Positions 8,368 to 15,358 of a stretch of DNA of 33,168 nucleotides are shown here, in pieces. This DNA comes from a virus. The DNA is taken from the IMG/VR virus record IMGVR_UViG_3300020195_000108, positions 1 through 33,168 of that record; one strand, written 5' to 3'. Every line of letters begins with the position of its first letter. The first letter of the stretch is position 1. The notes beneath the pieces were generated by a model. It made no database searches. It worked only from the letters and a program-made list of their open reading frames with translations, and was not told where the DNA came from. Both the position numbers and the translations under genes were made by a program.

Positions 8368-8982
8368 ATGAACCTGAACTTCAACAAGAACAAGCCCCAG
8401 CCCCAGCCCCTCGCGGCACCCGCGCGGATCCAACAGGCGGTACAGCCCGCCACGGCATCCTCGATCTTCGCTGGCGTCGAGCAAGCGAGGGTGATGACTG
8501 GATCGAACTACGTCCGCGACGGACGCTACTTCGCACTCGTCAATCGAGTGAAGGAGGGTAAGAACCGCAACAACGTCGGTTTCGTGGCGATCGAGATGAC
8601 GATCCTCGTGATCCTGCCCGGCATGGATGCCATGCACCGTGAGGGCGAAGAGGTCTCGCACCTCCTCAGCTCGAACAAGCCCGTCTACTTCCTGTCAGAC
8701 CTGAAAAAGTTCATCGCGGTCGCAGGCAACGGGACGGTCGATGAGGTGACGCTCGACATCTGTAAGCAAGTCTCCTCGGATGACAATCCGATGGGCGGAA
8801 CGCTGATCGAGTTCGAAGCCAAGACGATCGTGACCAAGGAGAAGAAGCAAGATTTCACCGTCGTCACCTACAGGCGGACGGTCCCGGCAATCGAGGTCGC
8901 GGAGAAGGTGCGTGCGGAGATCGCTGATCAGGTGATGGGCAAGGGCGTCCTCGAAGCCCTCGTCGCCAAGGAAGCGCAGTAG
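8368..8982 (+). CDS. Possible single-stranded DNA-binding protein
   Basis: The 204-residue product begins with a Gln/Pro/Ala-rich flexible tail (about 30 residues). A beta-strand-rich core follows, with RDGRYFALVNRVKEGKNR then FVAIEMTILVIL, and later FEAKTIVTKEKKQDFTVVTY. Alternating strands with basic loops, and placement between a helicase and the DNA polymerase, fit an OB-fold ssDNA-binding protein or a DUF669-like phage protein. No diagnostic motif was found, so this is a context-based guess. An acidic C-terminal tip, usual in bacterial SSB, is absent; it ends VAKEAQ. A strong hairpin follows 15 bases after its stop. Confidence 0.4.
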   Translation: MNLNFNKNKPQPQPLAAPARIQQAVQPATASSIFAGVEQARVMTGSNYVRDGRYFALVNRVKEGKNRNNVGFVAIEMTILVILPGMDAMHREGEEVSHLLSSNKPVYFLSDLKKFIAVAGNGTVDEVTLDICKQVSSDDNPMGGTLIEFEAKTIVTKEKKQDFTVVTYRRTVPAIEVAEKVRAEIADQVMGKGVLEALVAKEAQ

Positions 8983-8997
8983 GAGCCAGTCTCGATT

Positions 8998-9024
8998 GAG
9001 GGGGCGACATTCGGTCGCCCCCTC
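8998..9024 (+). terminator. GC-rich perfect hairpin between ssDNA-binding candidate and polA
   Basis: An 11-bp perfect stem (GAGGGGGCGAC at 8998-9008 with its complement at 9014-9024) encloses a 5-base loop ATTCG. The stem is very stable, but it is followed by CCACTACCC rather than a U-tract, so it is not a standard intrinsic terminator. It could attenuate transcription, stop RNA decay or act with Rho. It is the only non-coding gap in this part of the replication block. Confidence 0.55.
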
Positions 9025-9052
9025 CCACTACCCTCACTGCAAGGAGGTCCGC

Positions 9053-11086
9053 ATGAAGCTACTCGCTCTCGACACAGAAACACACCTGATTGGCCCGTGC
9101 GCCGTCGCGCCGAAGCTGGTCTGCGTCACCCTCGCCTACGACGATGTGACCGAGATTTATTCCCACGTCGATCCCGACTTGGAAGGGCTCCTCCTTTCGA
9201 TCCTCCAAGGCGACTACACGATCGTCGGGCAGAACATCGCCTACGACATGGGCGTGATCGCCAGCTACTTCCCGAACCTGATCCTGCCGATCTTCAAGGC
9301 GTACGACGATCAGCGGATCCACTGCACCAGGATCCGTGAGAAGGAGATCGTCCTGGCGCAGACCGGCAATCTGAAGTTCGAGGTGCTGCCCGATGGTGGC
9401 AACCTGCCCAGGAGGTTCTCGCTGCAAGAACTCGCCATGCGTTACTTGGGCGAGGATCTGTCCGACTCGAAGAACGCCGAGGATTCCTGGCGGCTCAACT
9501 TCTCGATGCTCGACGGTCTCCAGACTTCTGAATACCCCGAGGAGGCCAGACAATACGCCATGCGCGACGCGGCGCTGACCCTGCGGGTCTACGAAGCGCA
9601 GGCATCCGAGTACCCCACGCACGCCTTCCACGCGGCGGTTGACTTCGCGCTGTTCCTCACGACGTGCTACGGCATCGCGATCGATCCCGAGGAACGACAG
9701 AAGATCGAGGACATGCTCACGGTCGAGCTGTCTCCAGAGAAGACGCGCCTTCTCCTGGCAACCGGCATCCTCGATCCTGGGGAGGATCCTCGGCCCAAGA
9801 AAAACGGCGAGCTGACCAAGGGCAAGAAGCCCTCGATCAAGCAAGCGCCGCTGCACGCGAAGATCAAGGAGGTCTGCGAAAAGAACGGCATCGAGGTCAA
9901 ATACACTCCGACCGAGCGGGTGAGCGCCGACGCGGACGTGCTCGATCTGATCGCCCACTTCGATCCGGTGCTAGAGGAGTACGCGCACAGGCAAGCCCTT
10001 CAGAAGCTCGTCACGACAGAGCTGCCCCGGATCAACGCGCCCGTGGTCCACCCGAGCTTCGATGTCTTGAAGGAGTCCGGGCGGGTGTCCTCGATGGCGT
10101 CGGATCTCTACCCCTCGTGCAACATCCAAAATGTCGATCCTCGTGTTCGTCCTTGTTATATCCCGCGCCCTGGTCATCTGTTTCTCTCGGTCGATTACTC
10201 GTCGATCGAGCTGGTGACCCTGGCGCAGAAGCTCCTCGATCTCTTCGGTCGATCGCTGCTCGCGAATCTCATCAACGCGGGGATCAACCCGCACGAGTTC
10301 CTCGGGGCGCAGATGGCCTACGCCTTCGTCCCCCACTTCCAGGAGGCGTGCCAGCAAGCGGACCTGTCGAGCCGCGAGGACATCTACCGCGTCTTCCACG
10401 AGCTGAAGAAATCCGACGTTCAGGAGGAGCGGGAGTTCTTCAAGAAGTACCGCACGTTCGCGAAGCCCACTGGCCTCGGATACCCAGGCGGCCTGGGGGC
10501 CGAGACGTTCGTGACCTACGCGAAGGGCACGTTCGGCGTGGTCATCACGGTGGAGCAAGCGGTCCAGTTCAAGAAGATTTGGTTCGACACCTACCCGGAG
10601 ATGCACGAGTATTTCAAGTGGATCACCTGGAGCTGCAAGGATCCGAACCACCCCGGCGAGTTCGCCTACGTCTCCCCGATGGGAATGCTGCGTTCCAACG
10701 TGGGTTACTGCCCGGCATCCAACGGGGCCGGGATGCAGACCCCGGCAGCCGAGGGCGGGAAGCTGGCCTACTACGAAGCCGTCAGGGCGTGCTTCGATTA
10801 CGTTACTGCCCCAGCCGAGGGCTTGGTTTCACTCTTCGGGTGTCGTCCCCAGGCGTGGATCCACGACGAGATCATGCTGATGATCCCGGACGACGAGTTT
10901 TGTCACGAAAGGGCCTTGGCTCTCTCGAAGGTCATGGTAGACTGTATGCGTCAGATCACACCTGATGTAGCGGTGACGACGGAGGCCAAGCTGATGCGTC
11001 GCTGGTACAAGGAAGCGGAGTCGGTGTTCGACCAAGCCGGTCGGCTGGTTCCGTGGATACCCCAAACGAAGGAGACACACTCATGA
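9053..11086 (+). CDS. polA: Family A DNA polymerase with 3'-5' exonuclease
   Basis: This is the replicative polymerase, 677 residues. ATG 9053 was chosen because a perfect AAGGAGG lies at 9041-9047 and the exonuclease motif starts at once. Proofreading residues are Asp7/Glu9 (LALDTET), Asp65 (QNIAYDMG) and Asp172 (YAMRDAAL). Polymerase motif A is VDYSSIEL (Asp381), motif B contains Arg467 and Lys471, and motif C is HDE (Asp605, Glu606). Counting from Lys471, the position equivalent to E. coli Phe762 is Leu475, and the position of Tyr766 is Gly479. No 5' nuclease domain is present. Its stop overlaps the next ATG. Confidence 0.95.
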   Translation: MKLLALDTETHLIGPCAVAPKLVCVTLAYDDVTEIYSHVDPDLEGLLLSILQGDYTIVGQNIAYDMGVIASYFPNLILPIFKAYDDQRIHCTRIREKEIVLAQTGNLKFEVLPDGGNLPRRFSLQELAMRYLGEDLSDSKNAEDSWRLNFSMLDGLQTSEYPEEARQYAMRDAALTLRVYEAQASEYPTHAFHAAVDFALFLTTCYGIAIDPEERQKIEDMLTVELSPEKTRLLLATGILDPGEDPRPKKNGELTKGKKPSIKQAPLHAKIKEVCEKNGIEVKYTPTERVSADADVLDLIAHFDPVLEEYAHRQALQKLVTTELPRINAPVVHPSFDVLKESGRVSSMASDLYPSCNIQNVDPRVRPCYIPRPGHLFLSVDYSSIELVTLAQKLLDLFGRSLLANLINAGINPHEFLGAQMAYAFVPHFQEACQQADLSSREDIYRVFHELKKSDVQEEREFFKKYRTFAKPTGLGYPGGLGAETFVTYAKGTFGVVITVEQAVQFKKIWFDTYPEMHEYFKWITWSCKDPNHPGEFAYVSPMGMLRSNVGYCPASNGAGMQTPAAEGGKLAYYEAVRACFDYVTAPAEGLVSLFGCRPQAWIHDEIMLMIPDDEFCHERALALSKVMVDCMRQITPDVAVTTEAKLMRRWYKEAESVFDQAGRLVPWIPQTKETHS

Positions 11087-11427
11087 GCACGAAGACCATC
11101 AAGCGTCCCGCCAAGCTGAAGCCCGAAGTTTCGAAGCGTTTCAACGAAGACCATCTCGGGGAGATCATCTCCACGAAGGACGTTGCCTTCAGCCGACGGC
11201 GCACGAGCGAGCACTACATTCCGCTGGTCCAGAAGGTGCTCGGCATGAAGGTCGGGCAGTCGCTTCCGATCAGCGTCCCGGAAGGTTCGAACATCGCGAA
11301 CTTCCGTGCGACGGTCGCCGCGACGCTCCGCAAGCGCACGGCGGGGATGCTCGGCAAGAACCGCCTGACGTTCGGCATCACGGGCGACAACCGCCTCGTG
11401 GTAAGCATCGTGCCGAACAAGGACTGA
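11083..11427 (+). CDS. Small basic protein downstream of polA, unknown
   Basis: ATG 11083 overlaps the polymerase stop (ATGA) and is preceded by AAGGAG at 11069-11074. The 114-residue product is strongly basic at the N-terminus (KTIKRPAKLKPEVSKRF) and has a central segment HYIPLVQKVLGMKVGQSLPI followed by a helix and two strands. The pattern suggests a nucleic-acid-binding protein, possibly a replication or transcription accessory factor, but no family is recognised. A strong terminator follows about 27 bases after its stop, so it closes the polymerase transcription unit. Confidence 0.6.
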   Translation: MSTKTIKRPAKLKPEVSKRFNEDHLGEIISTKDVAFSRRRTSEHYIPLVQKVLGMKVGQSLPISVPEGSNIANFRATVAATLRKRTAGMLGKNRLTFGITGDNRLVVSIVPNKD

Positions 11428-11454
11428 TCTGATCCGTCGAGGACGCTAGATGTG

Positions 11455-11482
11455 AGAGGGCGGTTCTAGACCGCCCTCTTTT
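11455..11482 (+). terminator. Rho-independent terminator after the polymerase unit
   Basis: A perfect 10-bp stem (AGAGGGCGGT at 11455-11464 with its complement at 11470-11479) with loop TCTAG runs directly into TTTTCTCTT. GC-rich stem plus U-run is the standard intrinsic terminator form. It separates the polymerase unit from the DUF6378-like gene. Confidence 0.85.
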
Positions 11483-11511
11483 CTCTTCACCTAACTGCAA
11501 GGAGGCCGAGA

Positions 11512-11808
11512 ATGAGTAAGTGGAACCCAGACCAAGCGCTCGATTGCTTAGGCGAATCGAGCAGTATCGTCAACGGCGATAGGCGAATCGAGTACGGCAC
11601 CCCGCTCGACAATCACGAGCGGACGGCGAAGATGTGGACCGCCTATCTCGGGGCACGCATATCTGCCGAAGATGTCTGCATGATGAACATCCTCCAGAAG
11701 ATCTCTCGCAACGCCTTCAAGGAGAAGCGGGACAACATCGTGGACATCATCGGCTACGCGGCGAATTACGACTTGGTGAAGCGGGAGCGGGAGTATAGGG
11801 GAGAATGA
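11512..11808 (+). CDS. DUF6378-like phage protein
   Basis: A 98-residue ORF follows AAGGAGG at 11499-11505, which decides the start. The segment YGTPLDNHERTAKMWTAYLG, then ISAEDVCMMNILQKISR, then DNIVDIIGYAANYD, is the recognisable pattern of DUF6378 phage proteins (YGxxxxNH, Ala-x-x-Trp-x-Ala-Tyr-Leu, Asp-x-x-x-Asp-x-x-Gly-Tyr). The alpha-helical histidine/aspartate pattern recalls MazG-like all-alpha nucleotide pyrophosphohydrolase folds, but catalytic activity is not established. It overlaps the resolvase start by 4 bases, so the two are probably cotranslated. Confidence 0.75.
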   Translation: MSKWNPDQALDCLGESSSIVNGDRRIEYGTPLDNHERTAKMWTAYLGARISAEDVCMMNILQKISRNAFKEKRDNIVDIIGYAANYDLVKREREYRGE

Positions 11809-12422
11809 GCTACTATCTCGGTATCGACCCGGACCTGCACCACGCCGGGATCGCGTTGCTCAACTCGAAGAGTGGCGAAGGCAGGCTTTGGGTTGCGAAA
11901 GCTCCTAGCAAGCTGAAGGGAGAGGAGGCCAACGTAGCGATGGCGCAGTCCCTACGACATATCGTGCTTGTCTTGGGCTGGGTCGATTCGGTCGATTCGG
12001 TCGATTCGGTCGATTCGGTCGAAATTGTCATAGAGTCCCAGAAGATCCGTCCGGGAACTTCCGTGAATCCTCAAGACATCGTGATGCTTGCTCAAGCTGC
12101 GGGGGTCGCTGTGGGAGTCCTTTCTGGCTTGTCTGACAACATCTCCCTGGTACAGCCGCAGGACTGGAAGGGATCCATCCCCAAGGAGGCCCACCACGCA
12201 GTCATCCGCGAGCACTACCGGATCGAGAAGGGGCAGCTTGGGCCGCACGAGAGCCACTTGCTCGATGCCGTGGGTCTCGCAGCCTGGGGCTGGCTCAGAG
12301 ACTCACTACCGAGGTCTCCCGATCGAAACCCTCAGTCAAGGCTTCTAGGTAGTGTGCTATCGAAACAGCGACTAGCTCGTCTACCACGCCTGAGTCTAGA
12401 ACTTGTTGCCACGCTCGGGTGA
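11805..12422 (+). CDS. RuvC-like Holliday junction resolvase
   Basis: The protein starts MSYYLGIDPDLHHAGIAL, the first strand of an RNase H fold with catalytic Asp8. A second acidic strand, EIVIESQKI, and a late HLLDAVGLAAWG with acidic Asp complete the RuvC-type pattern. It probably resolves branched or concatemeric phage DNA before packaging. Residues 63-75 are a VDS tandem run from a 9-bp DNA repeat. The conserved fold ends near LRDSL; the last 40 or so residues overlap the antisense gene at 12295 and look like accidental extension. ATG 11805 overlaps the upstream stop. Confidence 0.8.
   Translation: MSYYLGIDPDLHHAGIALLNSKSGEGRLWVAKAPSKLKGEEANVAMAQSLRHIVLVLGWVDSVDSVDSVDSVEIVIESQKIRPGTSVNPQDIVMLAQAAGVAVGVLSGLSDNISLVQPQDWKGSIPKEAHHAVIREHYRIEKGQLGPHESHLLDAVGLAAWGWLRDSLPRSPDRNPQSRLLGSVLSKQRLARLPRLSLELVATLG
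11982..12017 (+). repeat. Four perfect 9-bp tandem repeats (GTCGATTCG)
   Basis: Four identical copies of GTCGATTCG, followed by a partial fifth, encode VDS repeated four times in the resolvase, between the first and second catalytic strands. Length change keeps the frame. Replication slippage is the likely origin. Confidence 0.92.
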
Positions 12423-12855
12423 AGAAGAACTCGCCAGCGACCGGACCAACGCTGCGGGTGACCACCATGATCGGTGGGGCACCCGCCTTCTTTCGCACTC
12501 GGTTCTCCTCGCGGAAGAGCTTGTATTCGTCCGTAGATAGCGATTTGCGATCTCCGCGCGTCTTCGGGTAGTTCGTACCGTAGCTCGTGCGCGGATCGTC
12601 CCGACGATCAGGGAAGAAGATCATGTATTTCCCTGCCGGGAGGTCGATCCGCTTTCGTCCATCGTGGACGAACTTGGCCCAGAAGTAGGGCAGCTTCAGC
12701 GTGATCTTCGCCACGCCTCCAGGGACCCCGATGTCCACTTCGAACGTCAGCTCGCGCCGCAGCGTCGCGGAGCCCATGAGCCCCGTGGACTCCAACTGCA
12801 CGATGTCCCCAATCGCCTTGTAGGTGGTCTCCTTGACGCGATCGAGCAGGGTCAT
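12295..12855 (-). CDS. Possible HK97 gp10-like head-tail completion protein
   Basis: A 186-residue ORF on the minus strand starts 2 bases after the portal stop, so it is cotranscribed with the portal. The middle contains LPYFWAKFVHDGRKR, which recalls the conserved YAxxVExGT element of HK97 gp10 and lambda gpZ-type proteins, and the late GEFFFTRAWQQVL resembles their terminal helix (RPFLxPA). An insertion rich in Asp, Arg and Lys separates them. Such proteins sit at the head-tail interface. The match is weak and rests on motif shape and position beside the portal. Its 3' end overlaps the convergent resolvase gene by 128 bases. Confidence 0.4.
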   Translation of the reverse strand: MTLLDRVKETTYKAIGDIVQLESTGLMGSATLRRELTFEVDIGVPGGVAKITLKLPYFWAKFVHDGRKRIDLPAGKYMIFFPDRRDDPRTSYGTNYPKTRGDRKSLSTDEYKLFREENRVRKKAGAPPIMVVTRSVGPVAGEFFFTRAWQQVLDSGVVDELVAVSIAHYLEALTEGFDRETSVVSL

Positions 12856-12857
12856 CC

Positions 12858-14258
12858 TCAGTCCTTCACGCCCGCTGAGAGGTCGCGCCCGCTGGCCGAG
12901 GCAGCGGGCGTCCGCATCCGGCTCATCGTGTCCATCTCCTTGAGCCCTGGGGCAGCGCCGGTCGTCTGCGCGCCCATGCCGAGCGGGATCTCCTCGGTGA
13001 CTTTCTTGAACACGAAGTCAGCCTTCTTGAGCCCGAGGCCGCTGTTGTGCTCCTTGTTGCCCAGGGTCGAGCCGAGGATCGCAGTGAACGTGACTTGCTC
13101 AGGACCGATCACGAGCACCTGGAAGGCCAGGAGCGCGTTCGGCAGCTCGTTGACCGCACCGAGCTTGCCAGGGATCTGAATGCCTGCCAGGAGCGGGGGC
13201 GTCCTGTGCGCGGTCACGATGTCGAGCGAGAGCGCCTCGCGCAGATCCGAGAGCCCGGCGCTGCCTGCGTCCTCCATCGCGAGCTTCTCGACTTGGATCT
13301 TGGCAAGCTCTGAATCGACGTTGATCGCCATCGTCTTGTGCTGGTTACCCAAGCCGATCGTGTTCTGGATCCCGTTCTCGATCTTCTCCCACGTCTTGCC
13401 ATCGATCTTCGCGCCCGAGATGAACAGGATGAACTCAGGCACGCCTCGGTTGAGGAAGAAGTCGTACCGCTCCTGCGTCATCATCTGCACCAGCTCGATG
13501 CTGGCAACCGCCGAGAGCCAGTCAGGGAAGCCGTACCAGCGCGACATCGACGTGCGGCGCGCGAAGTGGATGATCTCGCTGCGCTCCGAAGGTGTGCCGT
13601 AGCTGTTGTAGACGCTTCGATAGTCAACGGTGGTGTCGGGTACGCCGTTGTTGTCAACCGATTCGCCGTTCAAGCGTGCGAGGAATTCTTCCAGCTCCCC
13701 GTAAGGAGCCATGACCCTCGGGGACGATCCTTCGCCTCCGCTCTCTCCTACGATGTAGTGGCGGCGGTACTCGATGTCCTCGATGCACACCTTCACCGTT
13801 GCAGCCGGAACGTGGTGGAGGCCCTTGACCTTGCCGCCATCGTCACGAACGACTTCCATATAACCGTTGCCTACCTGCCAGTAATCCTCAGCAACGCTGT
13901 CCAGCACTTCCATGAACGTGCTGTCGCACAACGGATCCAACAGGTCGGTAGCTTTGTCCGTCGTGAATCCGAGTCCGGTCATCGCTCTCGACTTCGCTTC
14001 GATGCACGTCGAGTGGTGTACGTTCTGGTTCTTGAACGCGATGGCCGCAGCCATGTTGAAGGGGTGCTCCTTCACTCCAAGGTTCACGCCCTGGTCACTC
14101 GCCTGATCGGGCCGGTCCTCGGGAGAGTGCATCTTGAAGAGCACCTCGGCCCAAGTCTTCATTCCCTCCTTGGCAGTCGAATCGAAGATGTCGCGGTGCT
14201 CGCTGTGCCCTCTTACGACCCGGACCTCAGTGGTTTCCGTGCTACCCGTATCACTCAT
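12858..14258 (-). CDS. Phage portal protein
   Basis: The 466-residue protein forms the dodecameric DNA gate at the capsid vertex. The central segment IIHFARRTSMSRWYGFPDWLSAV is the hallmark of portal proteins of the PBSX/HK97-like groups (His-Phe...Tyr-Gly-x-Pro), followed by the wing and clip regions (ERYDFFLNRGVPEFILFISG) and a long helix-rich tail. The start has AGGAAG (complement of 14265-14270) a few bases upstream. It is on the minus strand although the protease and capsid genes beside it are on the plus strand, which is unusual for a head module. The C-terminus is Ala/Ser/Gly rich and probably disordered. Confidence 0.85.
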   Translation of the reverse strand: MSDTGSTETTEVRVVRGHSEHRDIFDSTAKEGMKTWAEVLFKMHSPEDRPDQASDQGVNLGVKEHPFNMAAAIAFKNQNVHHSTCIEAKSRAMTGLGFTTDKATDLLDPLCDSTFMEVLDSVAEDYWQVGNGYMEVVRDDGGKVKGLHHVPAATVKVCIEDIEYRRHYIVGESGGEGSSPRVMAPYGELEEFLARLNGESVDNNGVPDTTVDYRSVYNSYGTPSERSEIIHFARRTSMSRWYGFPDWLSAVASIELVQMMTQERYDFFLNRGVPEFILFISGAKIDGKTWEKIENGIQNTIGLGNQHKTMAINVDSELAKIQVEKLAMEDAGSAGLSDLREALSLDIVTAHRTPPLLAGIQIPGKLGAVNELPNALLAFQVLVIGPEQVTFTAILGSTLGNKEHNSGLGLKKADFVFKKVTEEIPLGMGAQTTGAAPGLKEMDTMSRMRTPAASASGRDLSAGVKD

Positions 14259-14316
14259 CGGTGCTTCCTAGACGCGGGGCCTTGCATTGCAACGCAAACC
14301 CTAACATCCTCAGATC
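14259..14316. promoter_or_regulatory. Divergent intergenic gap with palindrome
   Basis: This 58-bp gap separates the minus-strand portal from the plus-strand protease. It contains a perfect inverted repeat TTGCA-T-TGCAA at 14282-14292, directly followed by a further CGCAA. Promoters for both directions, or an operator, would have to lie here or in the flanking coding sequence. No convincing -35/-10 pair of usual spacing was found on either strand. The portal ribosome site AGGAAG is at 14265-14270 (complement). Confidence 0.35.
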
Positions 14317-15354
14317 ATGCGGCGCATCAAAAAGGTCACGGTCAAGTGCCTGAGCCTGTGCAAGCGCGGGGCCAACCAGCTTCCAGTGCTCTACAAGGCC
14401 GAAGACGGCACCGTGGAGATCCAGACGCTCACGAAAGCCCTCCCTGACTTCGAGGAGCGTGGCGAGCTGCTCGTGGTGGGCTACGCCCCCGAGCACCGAG
14501 ACAGCCAGGGCGACATCGCGGACGCTGCCGTGTGCAAGGAGATGGCCCACACCTTCATGCACGAGGGCGCGAACCTCGACATCCGCCACGACGGCAACCT
14601 GATCTCGCGCGAGCGCGCGTTCGTGGCCGAATCCTTCATCATCCAGAAGGACGATCCCCGCTTCGTTGACTTCAAGGACTACTCCGGCAAGCCGGTAGAC
14701 GTCACGAACGGCTGGGGCGCGCTCATCAAGATCGAAGACAAGGAACTTCGAAAACTCTTCAAGTCCGAAGGGTGGAACGGAGTTTCGTTGAGTGGTCCTG
14801 CCGAACTAGAACCCGACGATTCGGTGCGTAAGGCGCTGGATCACTTCAGACAGTCACAGGAGTATGAAATGAAGCCCGAAGAACTGGCGGAAGTTCTGCG
14901 AAAGAACAACGAGGCGCTCGTAGCGGCTCTCCGTCCCGCGCCTGTCGCGCCCGCCGCACCTACCATCGCTGATCCCTCGGCTCCTTCCTTCACGGGCGAT
15001 CCGCTCAAGAAGGAAGACGTGGAGAAGTACGCGCGCGAGCTGAAGTCGTACCAGCTTCGCAAGAGCGTGGACTGGAAGGACACCAACGCCGTCGATGCGT
15101 ACCTCGCGACGCTCACGAAGGGTCCTGGCGATGACGACGATGACGACGTTGCCGACGATGCGGACGACGACGCACCCGCTCCGAAGGTCAAGAAGGAGCA
15201 ACGTCGCAGCGATCAGCCGACCACGGACGGCGCGCGTCGCAAGTCGAAGGTGCCCGAGGAGATGCAGGGCATGAATCTTTCCAAGGAAGAACTCGAAGGC
15301 TTCGAAATCGGTAAGCGGATGGCTGACTGGGCCAACACGCAAGGAGTGAAGTGA
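14317..15354 (+). CDS. XkdF-like prohead protease with C-terminal scaffold region
   Basis: The 345-residue protein cleaves head proteins during capsid maturation. ERGELLVVGYAPEHRDSQGD, MAHTFMHEG and LDIRHDG (His91) followed by GVSLSG (Ser157, Ser159) match the XkdF family of putative phage serine proteases, which share the HK97 protease fold with a His/Ser pair. From about residue 185 the protein becomes helical, Ala/Pro-rich and very acidic (a run of six Asp), as in scaffolding domains. An in-frame start at 14869 with a strong ribosome site suggests separate production of that part. The 14317 start lacks a good Shine-Dalgarno sequence. Confidence 0.75.
   Translation: MRRIKKVTVKCLSLCKRGANQLPVLYKAEDGTVEIQTLTKALPDFEERGELLVVGYAPEHRDSQGDIADAAVCKEMAHTFMHEGANLDIRHDGNLISRERAFVAESFIIQKDDPRFVDFKDYSGKPVDVTNGWGALIKIEDKELRKLFKSEGWNGVSLSGPAELEPDDSVRKALDHFRQSQEYEMKPEELAEVLRKNNEALVAALRPAPVAPAAPTIADPSAPSFTGDPLKKEDVEKYARELKSYQLRKSVDWKDTNAVDAYLATLTKGPGDDDDDDVADDADDDAPAPKVKKEQRRSDQPTTDGARRKSKVPEEMQGMNLSKEELEGFEIGKRMADWANTQGVK
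14869..15354 (+). CDS. Nested in-frame scaffolding protein (predicted internal start)
   Basis: ATG 14869 lies in the protease frame, is preceded by AGGAG at 14858-14862 with 6 bases of spacing, and would give a 161-residue protein starting MKPEELAEVLRKNNEAL. The product would be helical, with a long acidic stretch and a basic C-terminal end: a composition typical of scaffolding proteins that bind the capsid lining. Lambda makes Nu3 from inside gene C in the same way. The ribosome site is better than that of the full-length gene. The internal start is read from sequence; use in vivo is inferred. Confidence 0.55.
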   Translation: MKPEELAEVLRKNNEALVAALRPAPVAPAAPTIADPSAPSFTGDPLKKEDVEKYARELKSYQLRKSVDWKDTNAVDAYLATLTKGPGDDDDDDVADDADDDAPAPKVKKEQRRSDQPTTDGARRKSKVPEEMQGMNLSKEELEGFEIGKRMADWANTQGVK

Positions 15355-15358
15355 TCCC

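Noticed and set aside
8998-9024. Standard intrinsic terminator before polA
   Set aside because: The stem is strong, but no U-run follows, so it is listed only as a hairpin of uncertain role.
9664-10965. 433-codon open frame on the plus strand
   Set aside because: It overlaps the polymerase in another frame; the polymerase motifs are in the 9053 frame and this product is Arg/Gly-rich shadow sequence.
14259-14316. Sigma-70 style promoters in the divergent gap
   Set aside because: TTGCAT-like hexamers exist, but the nearest -10-like hexamers are only about 14 bases away and poor, so no promoter is claimed.
13338-14447. 369-codon plus-strand frame over the portal gene
   Set aside because: The minus strand carries clear portal motifs; this frame has none and runs through the divergent gap into the protease gene.
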